From: Serratia sp. AKBS12
Lineage (GTDB): Bacteria; Pseudomonadota; Gammaproteobacteria; Enterobacterales; Enterobacteriaceae
DNA: 64,000 nt
Assembly: GCF_024793895.1 (NCBI RefSeq)
Contig: NZ_JANUSB010000017.1
Location: 1 to 64,000, forward strand
Direction of reading: 5' to 3'
Shown: positions 27,983 to 39,844 of the stretch, piece by piece
Numbering within the stretch: the stretch's first letter is position 1
Layout of the letters: each line of letters begins with the position of its first letter
Position numbers and translations under genes: made by a program
The notes under the pieces: generated by a model
Told to the model about the DNA's origin: nothing
What the model saw: the letters and a program-made list of their open reading frames with translations, nothing else
Database searches by the model: none

Positions 27983-28861
27983 ATGAGCGACGACCATTCA
28001 TCAAGCAATGACAGCCCCAGTCCCAAAAAGGGGTTCTTTACTCTTATCCTTAACCAGCTGTTCCACGGCGAACCCAAAAACCGTGGCGATCTGGTAGAGC
28101 TGATCCGTGATTCCGAACAAAACGATCTGATCGATCCCGATACCCGAGACATGCTGGAAGGCGTGATGGATATCGCCGAGCAGCGCGTGCGTGACATCAT
28201 GATCCCGCGCTCGCAGATGGTGACGCTCAAGCGTAACCAGACGCTGGAAGAGTGCCTGGACGTGATTATCGAATCCGCCCACTCACGCTTCCCGGTAATC
28301 AGCGAAGATAAAGATCACATCGAAGGCATTTTGATGGCCAAAGACCTGCTGCCGTTTATGCGCACCGAGTCCGAGCCGTTCAGCATCGACAAGGTGCTGC
28401 GCACCGCGGTGGTGGTCCCGGAGAGCAAGCGGGTTGACCGAATGCTGAAGGAGTTCCGCTCCCAGCGTTATCACATGGCGATTGTCATTGACGAGTTCGG
28501 CGGCGTGTCGGGCCTGGTTACCATCGAAGACATTCTGGAACTGATTGTCGGTGAAATTGAAGACGAATATGACGATGAGGAAGATCGTGATATCCGCCAG
28601 CTCAGCCGCCACATGTATACCGTGCGCGCCCTGACGCCGATCGAAGACTTCAACGACGCCTTCGATACCCACTTCAGCGATGACGAGGTCGACACCATCG
28701 GCGGCCTGATCATGCAAGCCTTCGGCCATCTGCCGGCACGCGGGGAAACCATTGAAATCGAAGGTTACCTGTTTAAAGTTGCCATGGCCGACAGTCGACG
28801 TATCATCCAGGTTCATGTAAAAATTCCGGACGACGCTCCGCAACCGAAACTGGAAGACTAA
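27983..28861 (+). CDS. corC: CBS-domain protein CorC (YbeX)
   Basis: Soluble cytoplasmic CBS-pair protein linked to Mg2+/Co2+ efflux; also implicated in ribosome homeostasis with YbeY. The 292 residues equal E. coli CorC. There is a short N-terminal segment, two CBS motifs (about 70-195; [13 protein letters not shown] starts the first), and a C-terminal CorC/HlyC domain (about 205-285; [19 protein letters not shown]). No DUF21 membrane domain is present, as expected for this subgroup. It lies 7 bp before lnt, in one operon. Confidence 0.94.
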   Translation: MSDDHSSSNDSPSPKKGFFTLILNQLFHGEPKNRGDLVELIRDSEQNDLIDPDTRDMLEGVMDIAEQRVRDIMIPRSQMVTLKRNQTLEECLDVIIESAHSRFPVISEDKDHIEGILMAKDLLPFMRTESEPFSIDKVLRTAVVVPESKRVDRMLKEFRSQRYHMAIVIDEFGGVSGLVTIEDILELIVGEIEDEYDDEEDRDIRQLSRHMYTVRALTPIEDFNDAFDTHFSDDEVDTIGGLIMQAFGHLPARGETIEIEGYLFKVAMADSRRIIQVHVKIPDDAPQPKLED

Positions 28862-28868
28862 ATTTCAC

Positions 28869-30398
28869 ATGGCCAAAGCCTCTTTACTTGAACGCCAGTG
28901 GGTTCGCGCCCTGCTGGCGCTGTTGTCCGGTGCCAGCGGAACGCTGGCCTTTTCACCTTACGATCTCTGGCCGGCGGCGATTGTTTCCCTGTTCGGCTTG
29001 CTGGCCGTCACCTTGAATCGCAGCGTCAGGCAGTCCGCCCTGCTCGGCTTTGTCTGGGGCATGGGGCTGTTTGGCAGCGGCGTCAACTGGGTGTATGTCA
29101 GCATCGCCGATTTCGGCGGCATGCCGTTCGCGGTCAACATCTTTTTGGTGATCCTGCTGGCCGCCTATCTGTCGCTCTACACCGGGCTGTTTGCCGGGGT
29201 GCTGACCCGACTGTGGCCGAAAACCGGCTGGCTGCGGCTGGCCATTGCCGCGCCGGCGCTATGGCAGGTCACCGAGTTTCTGCGCGGCTGGGTGCTGACC
29301 GGCTTCCCATGGCTGCAATTCGGCTATAGCCAGATCGACGGCCCGTTGAAAGGCCTCGCACCGCTGTTCGGCGTTGATGCCATTACCTTTATTCTGATGT
29401 CACTGAGCGGCCTGCTGGTTTACGCCCTCAATCAGCGGCGCATCGTGCCGGCCGCGATCGCGATAGCGATGCTGTTGCTGCCGTGGCCACTGCGCCAGCT
29501 GCACTGGTTTACCCCACAGCCGGAACGCGCGGTCAACGTCGCCATGGTGCAAGGCAACATCGCGCAGTCGATGAAGTGGGATCCACAGGCGCTGATCGGT
29601 ACGCTGCAAACCTATCTGGACGCCAGCCGCCCTTACGTCGGCAAAGCGCCAATCATTATCTGGCCCGAGTCCGCCATTCCCGACGTGGAAAGCAACCAGA
29701 ACGGTTTTCTGACCATGATGGACGAGCTGATGCGCGCCAAGAACAGCAGCCTGATCACCGGTATCGTTGACGCGCGCGCGGCCGGACGGGGTACCGAGTT
29801 CTATAACAGCGTGATCGTGCTGGGCGAGCAACAGCCTTACCGTTATCCGGCCGCCGACCGCTACAACAAGCATCACCTGGTGCCATTCGGCGAGTTCGTG
29901 CCATTGGAAACCCTGCTGCGCCCCCTGGCACCGTTCTTTGATCTGCCGATGTCGTCATTCAGCCGCGGCGACTATGTGCAGCCACAGCTGAAGGTGCGTG
30001 GTTTCAACCTGACGGCGGCGATCTGCTATGAAATCGTGCTCGGCCAGCAGGTGCGTGACAATTTCCGCCCGGATACCAATTTCCTGCTGACCATTTCCAA
30101 TGACGCCTGGTTCGGCCATTCCATCGGCCCGTGGCAGCATTTCCAGATGGCGCGAATGCGGGCGTTGGAACTGGGACGCCCGTTATTGCGCAGTACCAAT
30201 AACGGCGTTACCGCCGCAGTCGGCCCGACCGGCGAAGTGCTTGCCGAGATCCCGCAGTTCACCCGTCAGGTGCTGGAAGTGAAGGTAACGCCTACCACCG
30301 GGGTCACGCCGTATGCCCGCTTCGGTTCGCTGCCGTGGTGGATCATCACCGCACTGTTCGGTGGTCTGGCGCTGGTGTTCAGTCTGCGTCGTAAATAA
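28869..30398 (+). CDS. lnt: Apolipoprotein N-acyltransferase
   Basis: Inner-membrane enzyme adding the third acyl chain to the N-terminal cysteine of lipoproteins, needed for Lol export. The 509 residues show about six to seven N-terminal hydrophobic segments (to about 215) and a periplasmic nitrilase domain with catalytic triad Glu267 ([10 protein letters not shown]), Lys334 ([11 protein letters not shown]) and Cys386 (AICYEI). Substrates encoded in this window include LptE, RlpA and ChiQ. The end of the ybeZ-ybeY-corC-lnt operon. Confidence 0.96.
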   Translation: MAKASLLERQWVRALLALLSGASGTLAFSPYDLWPAAIVSLFGLLAVTLNRSVRQSALLGFVWGMGLFGSGVNWVYVSIADFGGMPFAVNIFLVILLAAYLSLYTGLFAGVLTRLWPKTGWLRLAIAAPALWQVTEFLRGWVLTGFPWLQFGYSQIDGPLKGLAPLFGVDAITFILMSLSGLLVYALNQRRIVPAAIAIAMLLLPWPLRQLHWFTPQPERAVNVAMVQGNIAQSMKWDPQALIGTLQTYLDASRPYVGKAPIIIWPESAIPDVESNQNGFLTMMDELMRAKNSSLITGIVDARAAGRGTEFYNSVIVLGEQQPYRYPAADRYNKHHLVPFGEFVPLETLLRPLAPFFDLPMSSFSRGDYVQPQLKVRGFNLTAAICYEIVLGQQVRDNFRPDTNFLLTISNDAWFGHSIGPWQHFQMARMRALELGRPLLRSTNNGVTAAVGPTGEVLAEIPQFTRQVLEVKVTPTTGVTPYARFGSLPWWIITALFGGLALVFSLRRK

Positions 30399-30404
30399 CC
30401 TACC

Positions 30405-30430
30405 GGGGCGCAGCACGCTGCGCCCCGTTT
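30405..30430 (+). terminator. Hairpin at the end of the ybeZ-lnt operon
   Basis: GGGGCGCAG / CTGCGCCCC perfect 9-bp stem with loop CACG, followed by GTTTCC. The stem is strong and the U-run short. The rest of the 370-bp gap to gltI is AT-rich and contains a TATAAT box at 30690-30695. Confidence 0.6.
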
Positions 30431-30768
30431 CCGCTTGCCCAATCGCCGGCAAATCAACATTTTTGGCACATTCCTTGCTTTAATTCTTCTGTAATCAATC
30501 GCTGATTTACTGTTAGAGACCTGTGCTCGCCCCCTGCACAACCTGCGTGCATCACCAGCCCCACAATGGTGCACAAGGGTTTTATTGCATTCATTTGGTG
30601 CGCGTGATGTCTCAAATTATGAAACATTTTAGTTTCAACCTGTTCACAATCGGCTATTTTCTAACGGTAATCTGTACCAAGACTATCTTTATAATGTGAG
30701 CAACAGATAGCCATTTTTTACCCTGACGCTCTTTAGTCAGAGCCACCACAACAGCAAGGAGTTGGACC

Positions 30769-31665
30769 ATGCAAATGCGTAAACTGGCGTTGTCGTTACT
30801 GCTGATCGGAATGGCAAGTAGCGTAGCCCATGCCGAAGAGTTGACCGGTACGCTGAAGAAAATCAAAGACAATGGCGTGATCGTTGTCGGCCACCGCGAA
30901 TCCTCCGTGCCGTTCTCCTACTACGACAACCAGCGGAAAGTGGTGGGGTATTCCCAGGATTATTCAAACCAGATCGTCGAAGCAATCAAAAAGCAGCTCA
31001 ATGCACCAGACCTGCAGGTCAAAATGATGCCGATCACCTCGCAAAACCGCATCCCATTGCTGCAAAACGGTACCTTTGACTTCGAATGCGGTTCCACCAC
31101 CAATAACATCGAGCGTCAGAAACAGGCCGCCTTCTCTGACACCATCTTCGTGGTTGGTACCCGTTTGCTGGTGAAAAAGGGATCTGAGGTCAAGGACTTC
31201 AAGGATCTGGCCGGCAAAGCGGTAGTGGTCACCTCGGGCACCACCTCTGAAGTGCTGCTCAACAAGCTGAACGACAAAGACAAAATGAACATGCGCATCA
31301 TCAGCGCCAAAGACCATGGCGACTCGTTCCGCACGCTGGAAAGCGGCCGTGCGGTGGCGTTCATGATGGATGACGCCCTGTTGGCCGGTGAACGCGCCAA
31401 GGCCAAAAAACCGGATCAATGGGAAATCGTCGGCACCGCACAGTCCAAGGAAGCCTATGGCTGTATGCTGCGCAAAGACGATCCGCAATTCAAGAAACTG
31501 GTTGATGACACCATTGCGCAAGCGCAAACCTCAGGCGAAGCCGCCAAATGGTTTGATAAGTGGTTCAAACAGCCTATCCCACCGAAAAACCTGAACATGA
31601 ACTTCGAGCTGTCTGATGACATGAAGCAATTGTTCAAAGAACCAAACGACAAAGCACTGAACTAA
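30769..31665 (+). CDS. gltI: Glutamate/aspartate periplasmic binding protein GltI
   Basis: Periplasmic receptor delivering L-glutamate and L-aspartate to GltJKL. The 298-residue precursor has a signal peptide ending AHA (cleavage after residue 22). The solute-binding signature GVIVVGHRESSVPFSYYD and the ligand-site segments ECGSTTNNIERQ and VTSGTTSEV match E. coli GltI closely. The first ATG lies 7 nt behind AAGGAG. A TATAAT at 30690-30695, about 75 bp upstream, is a likely promoter element. First gene of gltIJKL, with a hairpin between it and gltJ. Confidence 0.96.
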   Translation: MQMRKLALSLLLIGMASSVAHAEELTGTLKKIKDNGVIVVGHRESSVPFSYYDNQRKVVGYSQDYSNQIVEAIKKQLNAPDLQVKMMPITSQNRIPLLQNGTFDFECGSTTNNIERQKQAAFSDTIFVVGTRLLVKKGSEVKDFKDLAGKAVVVTSGTTSEVLLNKLNDKDKMNMRIISAKDHGDSFRTLESGRAVAFMMDDALLAGERAKAKKPDQWEIVGTAQSKEAYGCMLRKDDPQFKKLVDDTIAQAQTSGEAAKWFDKWFKQPIPPKNLNMNFELSDDMKQLFKEPNDKALN

Positions 31666-31730
31666 TAACAATAGAGCGGAGGCGGTGTACGCCGCCCCGC
31701 CCTTTGATGGTCGCGACAGACAGGTAACCG

Positions 31731-31762
31731 ATGCGGCAGGCCGTTCCCCTGCCGCATTTTCC
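31731..31762 (+). terminator. Terminator/attenuator between gltI and gltJ (SroC position)
   Basis: ATGCGGCAGG and CCTGCCGCAT form a perfect 10-bp stem with a 7-nt loop, running into TTTT. In E. coli and Salmonella the gltI 3' region yields SroC, an sRNA that sponges GcvB, ending at a terminator in this place. Sequence conservation with SroC was not checked. Confidence 0.65.
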
Positions 31763-31868
31763 AACGCAGTCACCGCACATCCAAGCCAGCCCGACTGGCA
31801 CTGCGGCGTCCAGCGTTATGCAACCATCAATATTTAGCGCGCCCGGCGCGTGTTTATCGGAGTTTGTT

Positions 31869-32609
31869 ATGTCAATAGATTGGAACTGGGGTATCTTCTT
31901 GCAGCAGGCCCCGTTTGGCAACACCACCTATCTGGGCTGGATCTGGTCCGGCTTTCAGGTGACGATTGCCCTCTCCGTCTGTGCATGGATTATCGCTTTC
32001 TTTGTCGGCTCGCTGTTCGGGATTTTACGTACCGTGCCGAACCGTTTTTTGGCCGCCATCGGCACCGCCTACGTCGAACTGTTCCGTAATGTGCCGCTGA
32101 TCGTACAGTTCTTTACCTGGTATCTGGTGATCCCCGAACTGCTGCCGCCGGACATCGGCATGTGGTTTAAGGCCGAGCTCGATCCCAACGTGCAATTCTT
32201 CGTTTCGTCAACCATCTGTCTTGGCCTGTTTACCGCCGCCCGCGTGTGCGAGCAGGTACGTGCCGCCATCCAGTCGCTGCCGCGTGGCCAACAGGCCGCA
32301 GGCCTGGCGATGGGTCTGACGCTGCCGCAAACCTACCGCTACGTACTGTTGCCGAACGCCTACCGGGTGATTGTGCCGCCGATGACCTCGGAAATGCTCA
32401 ACCTGGTGAAAAACTCCGCCATTGCCTCGACCATCGGGCTGGTGGATATGGCCGCTCAGGCCGGCAAACTGCTGGATTACTCCGCTCATGCCTATGAGTC
32501 CTTCACTGCCATCACCCTGGCCTATATCGGCATCAATGCCGTGATTATGCTGGTGATGCGCGTCGTTGAACGAAAAGTGCAGTTGCCTGGCAATATGGGG
32601 AGTAAATAA
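31869..32609 (+). CDS. gltJ: Glutamate/aspartate ABC permease GltJ
   Basis: Inner-membrane permease subunit of the Glu/Asp importer. The 246 residues begin [20 protein letters not shown], near-identical to E. coli GltJ. About five transmembrane segments are visible, and the EAA-type coupling loop is [20 protein letters not shown]. The ATG at 31869 is chosen from this conservation; longer in-frame extensions run back through the intergenic hairpin. The stop overlaps the gltK start by one base. Confidence 0.95.
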   Translation: MSIDWNWGIFLQQAPFGNTTYLGWIWSGFQVTIALSVCAWIIAFFVGSLFGILRTVPNRFLAAIGTAYVELFRNVPLIVQFFTWYLVIPELLPPDIGMWFKAELDPNVQFFVSSTICLGLFTAARVCEQVRAAIQSLPRGQQAAGLAMGLTLPQTYRYVLLPNAYRVIVPPMTSEMLNLVKNSAIASTIGLVDMAAQAGKLLDYSAHAYESFTAITLAYIGINAVIMLVMRVVERKVQLPGNMGSK

Positions 32610-33283
32610 TGTACGAGTTTGACTGGGGATCGATAGTCCCAAGCCTCCCTTATCTGATGCAGGGCATGATAGTTACGCTCAAGATCACCGTCACCGCCGT
32701 GGTCTTCGGCATCGTCTGGGGCACCATTCTGGCGGTGATGCGCCTGTCGCCACTCAAGCCGATCAGCTGGTTCGCCACGCTGTACGTCAACCTGTTCCGC
32801 TCGGTACCGCTGGTCATGGTGCTGCTGTGGTTCTATCTGGTGGTTCCAAGCTTATTACAACAGGTTCTAGGCATCTCGCCGAAAACCGATATTCGCCTGA
32901 TCTCGGCTATGGTAGCCTTTTCGCTGTTTGAAGCCGCCTACTATTCGGAAATCATCCGCGCCGGCATTCAAAGCGTGTCGCGTGGCCAATCCTCCGCGGC
33001 GCTGGCGCTGGGCATGACCCACTGGCAATCGATGAAGCTGGTGATTCTGCCGCAGGCGTTTCGCGCCATGGTGCCGCTGCTGCTGACGCAGGGCATCGTG
33101 CTGTTCCAGGATACCTCGCTGGTTTACGTGCTGAGCCTGGCTGATTTCTTCCGTACGGCCTCGAGCATCGGCGAGCGTGACGGTACGCAGGTCGAAATGA
33201 TCCTGTTCGCCGGCTTTGTCTATTTTGTGATCAGCATCGCCGCCTCGGCGCTGGTCAGCTATTTGAAGAAAAGGACTGTTTGA
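32609..33283 (+). CDS. gltK: Glutamate/aspartate ABC permease GltK
   Basis: Second membrane subunit of the importer, pairing with GltJ. The 224 residues (E. coli 224) contain about five hydrophobic segments and the EAA loop [20 protein letters not shown], which contacts the ATPase. Start (TAATG) and stop (TGATG) overlap its neighbours, a sign of tight translational coupling. Confidence 0.95.
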   Translation: MYEFDWGSIVPSLPYLMQGMIVTLKITVTAVVFGIVWGTILAVMRLSPLKPISWFATLYVNLFRSVPLVMVLLWFYLVVPSLLQQVLGISPKTDIRLISAMVAFSLFEAAYYSEIIRAGIQSVSRGQSSAALALGMTHWQSMKLVILPQAFRAMVPLLLTQGIVLFQDTSLVYVLSLADFFRTASSIGERDGTQVEMILFAGFVYFVISIAASALVSYLKKRTV

Positions 33284-34008
33284 TGATTTCCCTGAAAAAT
33301 GTTTCTAAGTGGTACGGTCACTTTCAGGTGCTGACCGATTGCTCCACAGAGGTAAAAAAAGGTGAGGTAGTCGTGGTCTGCGGTCCTTCAGGCTCGGGCA
33401 AATCGACGTTGATCAAGACCGTCAACGGCCTGGAGCCGATCCAGCAAGGCCAGATCCTGGTCAACGATACCCCGGTCAACGACAAGAAAACCAACCTGGC
33501 GCAGCTGCGTTCCAAAGTCGGCATGGTGTTCCAGCATTTCGAACTGTTCCCGCATCTGTCGATCATTGAAAACCTGATCCTCGCCCAGGTCAAAGTGCTC
33601 AAGCGCGATAAGGCCGCGGCACGAGAAAAAGGCCTGAAACTGCTCAAGCGCGTCGGATTGACCGCCCACGCCGACAAATACCCGGCACAGCTTTCCGGCG
33701 GTCAGCAGCAGCGTGTGGCCATTGCCCGTGCGCTGTGTATGGATCCCATCGCCATGCTGTTCGACGAACCGACCTCGGCGCTCGACCCGGAAATGATCAA
33801 CGAAGTGCTGGACGTGATGGTCGAACTGGCTCACGAAGGCATGACCATGATGGTAGTCACGCACGAAATGGGCTTCGCGCGTAAGGTAGCGCACCGGGTG
33901 ATCTTTATGGATGAGGGGAAAATCGTTGAAGATCGCAATAAAGACGATTTCTTCAACAATCCGCAATCCGAACGCGCCAAAGACTTCCTGGCGAAAATCC
34001 TGCATTGA
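33283..34008 (+). CDS. gltL: Glutamate/aspartate ABC ATPase GltL
   Basis: ATP-hydrolysing subunit of the importer. The 241 residues contain Walker [10 protein letters not shown] (about 38-46), Q-loop FQHFELFPH, signature LSGGQQQR, Walker [13 protein letters not shown] and the H-loop VVTHEMGF. Length equals E. coli GltL, and the ATG overlaps the gltK stop. A GC-rich hairpin without a U-run (34017-34039) follows the stop and may protect or end the operon transcript. Confidence 0.96.
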   Translation: MISLKNVSKWYGHFQVLTDCSTEVKKGEVVVVCGPSGSGKSTLIKTVNGLEPIQQGQILVNDTPVNDKKTNLAQLRSKVGMVFQHFELFPHLSIIENLILAQVKVLKRDKAAAREKGLKLLKRVGLTAHADKYPAQLSGGQQQRVAIARALCMDPIAMLFDEPTSALDPEMINEVLDVMVELAHEGMTMMVVTHEMGFARKVAHRVIFMDEGKIVEDRNKDDFFNNPQSERAKDFLAKILH

Positions 34009-34110
34009 TCCCTGCCAATGCGCCCCCGGTGGGCGCATTAAAAACGCTTGTCTATCGGCAATTTTGATCCGATGCTCAGGATAAAACCAACGAGCAGAGG
34101 ACACACCGCC

Positions 34111-35043
34111 ATGCCACGCCCCATAATTATTGATTGCGATCCCGGCCTCGACGACGCCATTGCCCTGGCAATGGCACTGCGAGCGCCTGAACTGGACGTA
34201 AAAGCCATTACCACCTCTGCCGGCAACCAGACGCCGGAAAAGACCCTGCATAATGCCCTCGCCCTGCTGACGCTGATGCAACGCGAAGAGATTCCGGTCG
34301 CCGGCGGCGCCGCCAAGCCGCTGCTGCGCCCGCTGGTGATTGCCGAACAGGTACACGGCAAAACCGGCATGGGCAACACCCGCCTGCCAGCGCCGCGCAT
34401 CCAGCCAACGGCGACCAATGCCGTGGCGCTGATCGCCGAGCTGCTGCGCACCAGCCGGCAGCCCATCACGCTGGTCGTCACCGGGCCAATGACCAATATT
34501 GCGCTGCTATTGGCTCAGTATCCGCAACTAAAGGCCAACATCGAACGCATCGTGTTTATGGGCGGCGCGCTGCACGGCGGCAACGCCACGCCGGTGGCCG
34601 AATTTAATATTTATGTCGATCCCGAAGCGGCAGAGATGGTACTGCAGTCCGGCGTGCCGCTGACCATGGCCGGTTTGAACGTGACTCATCAGGCGCTGAT
34701 GCTGCCGCGGGACGTTGAACGCGTAAAGGCGATCGACAATCCGGTGGCCAACGCGGTGGGGGAAATGCTCGACTTTTATCTGCCCATCTATCTGCGCCAT
34801 GCGCGCGGGCTGCCGGGCGCGGCGATGCATGATCCCTGTGCCATCGCCTGGCTGCTGGCGCCACAGCTGTTCGACAGCTGCGAACGCTGGGTGGGGGTGG
34901 AAACCCAAGGCGCATATACCCTTGGCCAAACCGTGGTGGATGAGTTCCAGCAAAGCGGCAAACCGGCCAACGTACAGCTGTTGACCGGTATTGATCGCCA
35001 GGGTTTCGTTGAGCTGCTGCTGAACTGCCTGCGCCGCTATTGA
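34111..35043 (+). CDS. rihA: Pyrimidine-specific ribonucleoside hydrolase RihA
   Basis: Hydrolyses cytidine and uridine to base and ribose for salvage. The 310 residues open with the Ca2+-binding DCDPGLDDAIA motif of nucleoside hydrolases. Further markers are TSAGNQTPEKTL, TGPMTNIALLL, the VFMGGAL loop and the HDPCAIAWLL segment. The ATG at 34111 follows CAGAGG by about ten bases. The order gltL-rihA is the same as in E. coli. RihA is preferred over RihB/RihC from this context. Confidence 0.9.
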   Translation: MPRPIIIDCDPGLDDAIALAMALRAPELDVKAITTSAGNQTPEKTLHNALALLTLMQREEIPVAGGAAKPLLRPLVIAEQVHGKTGMGNTRLPAPRIQPTATNAVALIAELLRTSRQPITLVVTGPMTNIALLLAQYPQLKANIERIVFMGGALHGGNATPVAEFNIYVDPEAAEMVLQSGVPLTMAGLNVTHQALMLPRDVERVKAIDNPVANAVGEMLDFYLPIYLRHARGLPGAAMHDPCAIAWLLAPQLFDSCERWVGVETQGAYTLGQTVVDEFQQSGKPANVQLLTGIDRQGFVELLLNCLRRY

Positions 35044-35092
35044 GTTACAGACCGGTATCGACGCCCGCTTGCAATCAGTTTTTTTGACTTAA

Positions 35093-35869
<777 letters not shown>

Positions 35870-35927
35870 CCGCCCGCCCCCGCCGCCCCCCGGCGGGGTC
35901 GCAGAAATGCGCTGCACCGCCGCGGCA

Positions 35928-36410
35928 TTACGGCTCAAACGGCCGGCGCTGAAATTGATCGTGCCCGCACTTCGGGCATTTTGGCAGCACTTCCGGTGTG
36001 TAAAATGCCTGGTGATGATGGCATTTTTCACACACCAGATTCCCCAACCCCACCACTTCGCCGCTGTGGTATACCCCGTGGTGACTAACGTCTTTAAATA
36101 CTTCGCGCCACTCCAACTGGGTTTTGTCGGTGATATCCGCCAGTTCCTGCCACAGACTTTCTTTAATTACCCGCATGAAGACGCTATCGGTAAAATCATC
36201 GCGATTCTCTTCATAGCTACGGGCAAACTCTTCCAGATCGCGTCGAACCGCCTGTTTTACCTGCTCCACCTCGGCGTGGCTCAGCTCGCCAACCGCATTG
36301 AGCCGCCGTTCGGCGCTGGCGACCAGGTCGTCAATGTCACGCTCACCGTTCTTTAAACGCTCGGTCAGTGATGTCAGCAATTCGTGATAGTACTGAGCAA
36401 CCTTGTTCAT
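35928..36410 (-). CDS. ybeL: Zinc-ribbon protein YbeL (DUF1451)
   Basis: Conserved enterobacterial protein of unknown function. The 160 residues are mainly helical (about 1-105, rich in charged residues) and end in a rubredoxin-like zinc ribbon: CEKC near residue 127 and CPKC near 145. The ATG at 36410 follows GAGGAGAATA. It is convergent with azoR and divergent from leuS, the same place as in E. coli. Confidence 0.9.
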   Translation of the reverse strand: MNKVAQYYHELLTSLTERLKNGERDIDDLVASAERRLNAVGELSHAEVEQVKQAVRRDLEEFARSYEENRDDFTDSVFMRVIKESLWQELADITDKTQLEWREVFKDVSHHGVYHSGEVVGLGNLVCEKCHHHQAFYTPEVLPKCPKCGHDQFQRRPFEP

Positions 36411-36674
36411 ATTCTCTCCTCGATGAACGTCTGCGACAGAAGCCGTTTTAAACTACCTGTTCTCATTTTAGCCGTAAATTACTGATGTCACTTGGCAAGC
36501 AATGGGATTACCAGGTTGTGAAGCGCATCATGGCGGGCATAAATTTAAATACGCCGGCGCAGGGGCGCTTGGAGTTGTTGCCGGCAGGCCTTATCAGCTA
36601 TGCTATGCGGATCTAAATACTAAACAAAATGCTACGGATGTAGCTGTTTGACACCTACAGGACCACCAGCCGCC

Positions 36675-39257
36675 ATGCAAGAGCAATATCGCCCCGAAGA
36701 TATAGAAACCAACGTACAGCGTCACTGGCAAGAAAAGCAGACATTCAAGGTGACCGAAGACGCCAGCAAAGAGAAGTACTATTGCCTCTCCATGCTGCCG
36801 TACCCTTCCGGGCGTCTACACATGGGCCATGTGCGCAACTACACCATTGGCGACGTAATTTCCCGTTATCAGCGCATGCTGGGCAAAAACGTGCTGCAAC
36901 CGATCGGCTGGGACGCCTTCGGCCTGCCGGCAGAAGGCGCCGCGGTCAAAAACAACACCGCGCCAGCGCCGTGGACTTACGACAATATCGAATACATGAA
37001 GAACCAGCTGAAACTGCTGGGCTTCGGCTATGACTGGGATCGTGAAATCGCTACCTGCAAGCCCGACTACTACCGCTGGGAACAGTGGTTCTTCACCAAG
37101 CTGTACGAAAAAGGCCTGGTCTACAAGAAAACCTCCGCGGTCAACTGGTGCCCGCACGATCTGACGGTATTGGCCAACGAACAGGTAATCGACGGCTGCT
37201 GCTGGCGCTGCGATACCAAAGTCGAGCGTAAGGAAATCCCGCAGTGGTTCATCAAGATCACCGCTTACGCCGATCAGTTGCTGAACGATCTGGACACGCT
37301 TGAAAGCTGGCCAGAGCAGGTAAAAACCATGCAACGCAACTGGATTGGCCGTTCTGAAGGCGTGGAAATCACCTTCGACGTCGCCGACAGCGACGAAAAG
37401 GTCACGGTGTATACCACCCGTCCGGATACCTTCATGGGCGCAACCTACGTCGCAGTCGCAGCGGGCCATCCGCTGGCGCAACAAGGTGCCATCAACAACC
37501 CGGCGTTGGCCGAGTTTATCGAAGAATGCCGCAACACCAAGGTTGCCGAAGCCGAAATGGCGACCATGGAAAAGAAAGGCATGGCCACCGGCCTGTTTGC
37601 CATCCACCCGTTAAGCGGTGAAAAACTGCCGGTGTGGGTCGCCAACTTTGTGTTGATGGAATACGGTACCGGTGCGGTAATGGCCGTGCCAGCCCACGAT
37701 CAGCGCGACTGGGAGTTTGCCACCAAATACGATCTGCGCATCGCGCCGGTGATCCTCAATCTTGACGGCAGCCAGCCTGACGTGAGCAGCGAAGCCATGA
37801 CCGACAAAGGCGCGCTGTTCAACTCCGGCGAGTTCGACGGTCTGGACCACGAAGCCGGCTTCAATGCCATTGCCGACCAGCTGGTCGCCAAGGGCGTAGG
37901 CCAGCGCAAGGTCAACTACCGCCTGCGCGACTGGGGTGTTTCCCGCCAGCGCTACTGGGGTGCTCCAATTCCAATGGTGACGCTGGAAGACGGCACCGTG
38001 ATGCCGACGCCGGAAGAGCAGCTGCCGGTGATCCTGCCGGAAGACGTGGTGATGGACGGCATCACCAGCCCGATCAAGGCCGATCCCGAGTGGGCGAAGA
38101 CCACCGTCAACGGCCAGCCGGCCCTGCGTGAAACCGATACCTTCGACACCTTTATGGAGTCCTCCTGGTATTACGCGCGCTACACCTGTCCGCAGTATGA
38201 CGACGGGATGCTGGATCCGGCTGCTGCCAACTACTGGCTGCCGGTCGATCAGTATATCGGCGGTATCGAACACGCCATCATGCACCTGATGTATTTCCGC
38301 TTCTTCCATAAGCTGATGCGTGACGCCGGCCTGGTGGATTCCGATGAGCCGGCCAAACGCCTGCTGTGTCAGGGGATGGTGCTGGCCGACGCCTTCTACT
38401 ACACCGGCAACGGCGGGGAGCGCGTGTGGGTTTCCCCGGTTGACGCCACCGTTGAACGCGACGAAAAAGGCCGCATTGTCAAAGCAACCGATCCACAAGG
38501 CCGCGAACTGGTCTATGCTGGCATGAGCAAAATGTCGAAGTCGAAGAACAACGGCATCGATCCGCAGGAGATGGTGGAAAAATACGGTGCCGACACCGTG
38601 CGTCTGTTCATGATGTTCGCGTCGCCGGCAGAAATGACGCTGGAATGGCAGGAGTCCGGCGTTGAAGGTGCCAACCGCTTCCTGAAACGCGTCTGGAAAC
38701 TGGCTTTCGATCACCTCGAAAAAGGCGCGGTGCAATCGCTGGACGTTGCGGCACTGAACGAAGATCAAAAAGCGCTGCGCCGCGATGTGCACAAAACCAT
38801 CGCCAAAGTAACCGATGATATTGGCCGTCGCCAGACCTTCAACACCGCCATCGCCGCAGTGATGGAACTGATGAACAAACTGGGCCGCGCGCCGCAGGAC
38901 AGTGAGCAGGATCGCGCGCTGCTGCAGGAAGCGTTGCTGGCCGTGGTGCGCATGCTGTATCCGTTCACGCCGCACGTGTGCTTTGACCTGTGGCAGTCGC
39001 TGGGTGGCGCTGGCGATATCGACACCGCGCCATGGCCGCAGGCCGATGACGCCGCCATGGTCGAAGACTCCAAACTGGTGGTGGTACAGGTCAATGGCAA
39101 GGTTCGCGCTAAAATTACCGTGCCAGCCGATGCAACCGAGGAACAGGTGCGTGAACGTGCCGCTGAGGAACATCTGGTGGCTAAATATCTGGACGGGGTC
39201 ACGGTACGTAAAGTGATCTATGTTCCGGGCAAATTGCTTAACCTGGTTGTGGGTTAA
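36675..39257 (+). CDS. leuS: Leucyl-tRNA synthetase
   Basis: Charges tRNA-Leu; class I synthetase with an editing (CP1) domain that clears mischarged isoleucine and norvaline. The 860 residues equal the E. coli length. The HIGH-type motif is [11 protein letters not shown] (about 42-52). The CP1 domain (about 225-415) has [21 protein letters not shown] is the KMSKS loop, about residue 619 onward. The ATG at 36675 ([11 protein letters not shown]) matches E. coli; only a weak ribosome-binding site precedes it. It starts the leuS-lptE-holA-nadD operon. Confidence 0.97.
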   Translation: MQEQYRPEDIETNVQRHWQEKQTFKVTEDASKEKYYCLSMLPYPSGRLHMGHVRNYTIGDVISRYQRMLGKNVLQPIGWDAFGLPAEGAAVKNNTAPAPWTYDNIEYMKNQLKLLGFGYDWDREIATCKPDYYRWEQWFFTKLYEKGLVYKKTSAVNWCPHDLTVLANEQVIDGCCWRCDTKVERKEIPQWFIKITAYADQLLNDLDTLESWPEQVKTMQRNWIGRSEGVEITFDVADSDEKVTVYTTRPDTFMGATYVAVAAGHPLAQQGAINNPALAEFIEECRNTKVAEAEMATMEKKGMATGLFAIHPLSGEKLPVWVANFVLMEYGTGAVMAVPAHDQRDWEFATKYDLRIAPVILNLDGSQPDVSSEAMTDKGALFNSGEFDGLDHEAGFNAIADQLVAKGVGQRKVNYRLRDWGVSRQRYWGAPIPMVTLEDGTVMPTPEEQLPVILPEDVVMDGITSPIKADPEWAKTTVNGQPALRETDTFDTFMESSWYYARYTCPQYDDGMLDPAAANYWLPVDQYIGGIEHAIMHLMYFRFFHKLMRDAGLVDSDEPAKRLLCQGMVLADAFYYTGNGGERVWVSPVDATVERDEKGRIVKATDPQGRELVYAGMSKMSKSKNNGIDPQEMVEKYGADTVRLFMMFASPAEMTLEWQESGVEGANRFLKRVWKLAFDHLEKGAVQSLDVAALNEDQKALRRDVHKTIAKVTDDIGRRQTFNTAIAAVMELMNKLGRAPQDSEQDRALLQEALLAVVRMLYPFTPHVCFDLWQSLGGAGDIDTAPWPQADDAAMVEDSKLVVVQVNGKVRAKITVPADATEEQVRERAAEEHLVAKYLDGVTVRKVIYVPGKLLNLVVG

Positions 39258-39271
39258 CACAAGGAGGCGTT

Positions 39272-39844
39272 GTGCGACTTCGTATTATGACGTTGTTGCT
39301 GGGGTTGGCGGTGCTGGTCACCGCCGGCTGCGGTTTTCACCTGCGTGGTACCACGCAGGTTCCCTCGGAAATGAAAACGCTGATGCTGGACAGCTATGAC
39401 CCTTACGGTCCGCTGACTCGCGCTGTGCGTGAACAGTTGCGTCTGAACGGCGTGACCATCGTCAAGGATGCCAAGCGTCAGGACATCCCTTCCCTGCGTA
39501 TCGTCGGCACCAAGCAGAGCCAGGACACGGTGTCAATCTTCCAGGACGGCAAAACTGCGGAATACCAGATGGTCATGACCGTCCAGGCGCAGGTACTGAT
39601 CCCGGGCCACGACATCTATCCGCTGGATGCGAAGGTCTTCCGCTCGTTCTTCGACAACCCGCTTACCGCGCTGGCAAAAGACTCCGAGCAGGAAATCATC
39701 CTGCAGGAAATGCGTCAGCAGGCAGCACAGCAACTGGTGCGTAAACTGCTGAGCGTGCATGCGGCAGAAGAAGACGCCCAGCAAAAAGCCGCAGCAGCCG
39801 CGGCGGCCGTCGCTGAGCAACCGGTAAGTCGCCCAGCGCAATGA
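39272..39844 (+). CDS. lptE: LPS-assembly lipoprotein LptE
   Basis: Outer-membrane lipoprotein that plugs the LptD barrel in LPS export. The 190 residues start from GTG at 39272 behind a strong AAGGAGG. The signal sequence ends with the lipobox VTAGC (Cys20). The mature part opens [17 protein letters not shown], as in other LptE proteins, and the C-terminus is Ala/Gln-rich. The stop overlaps holA by four bases. Confidence 0.94.
   Translation: MRLRIMTLLLGLAVLVTAGCGFHLRGTTQVPSEMKTLMLDSYDPYGPLTRAVREQLRLNGVTIVKDAKRQDIPSLRIVGTKQSQDTVSIFQDGKTAEYQMVMTVQAQVLIPGHDIYPLDAKVFRSFFDNPLTALAKDSEQEIILQEMRQQAAQQLVRKLLSVHAAEEDAQQKAAAAAAAVAEQPVSRPAQ

Noticed and set aside
37611-39260. Open frame of 549 codons on the - strand
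   Set aside because: Antisense shadow of leuS; histidine/valine-rich with no domain.
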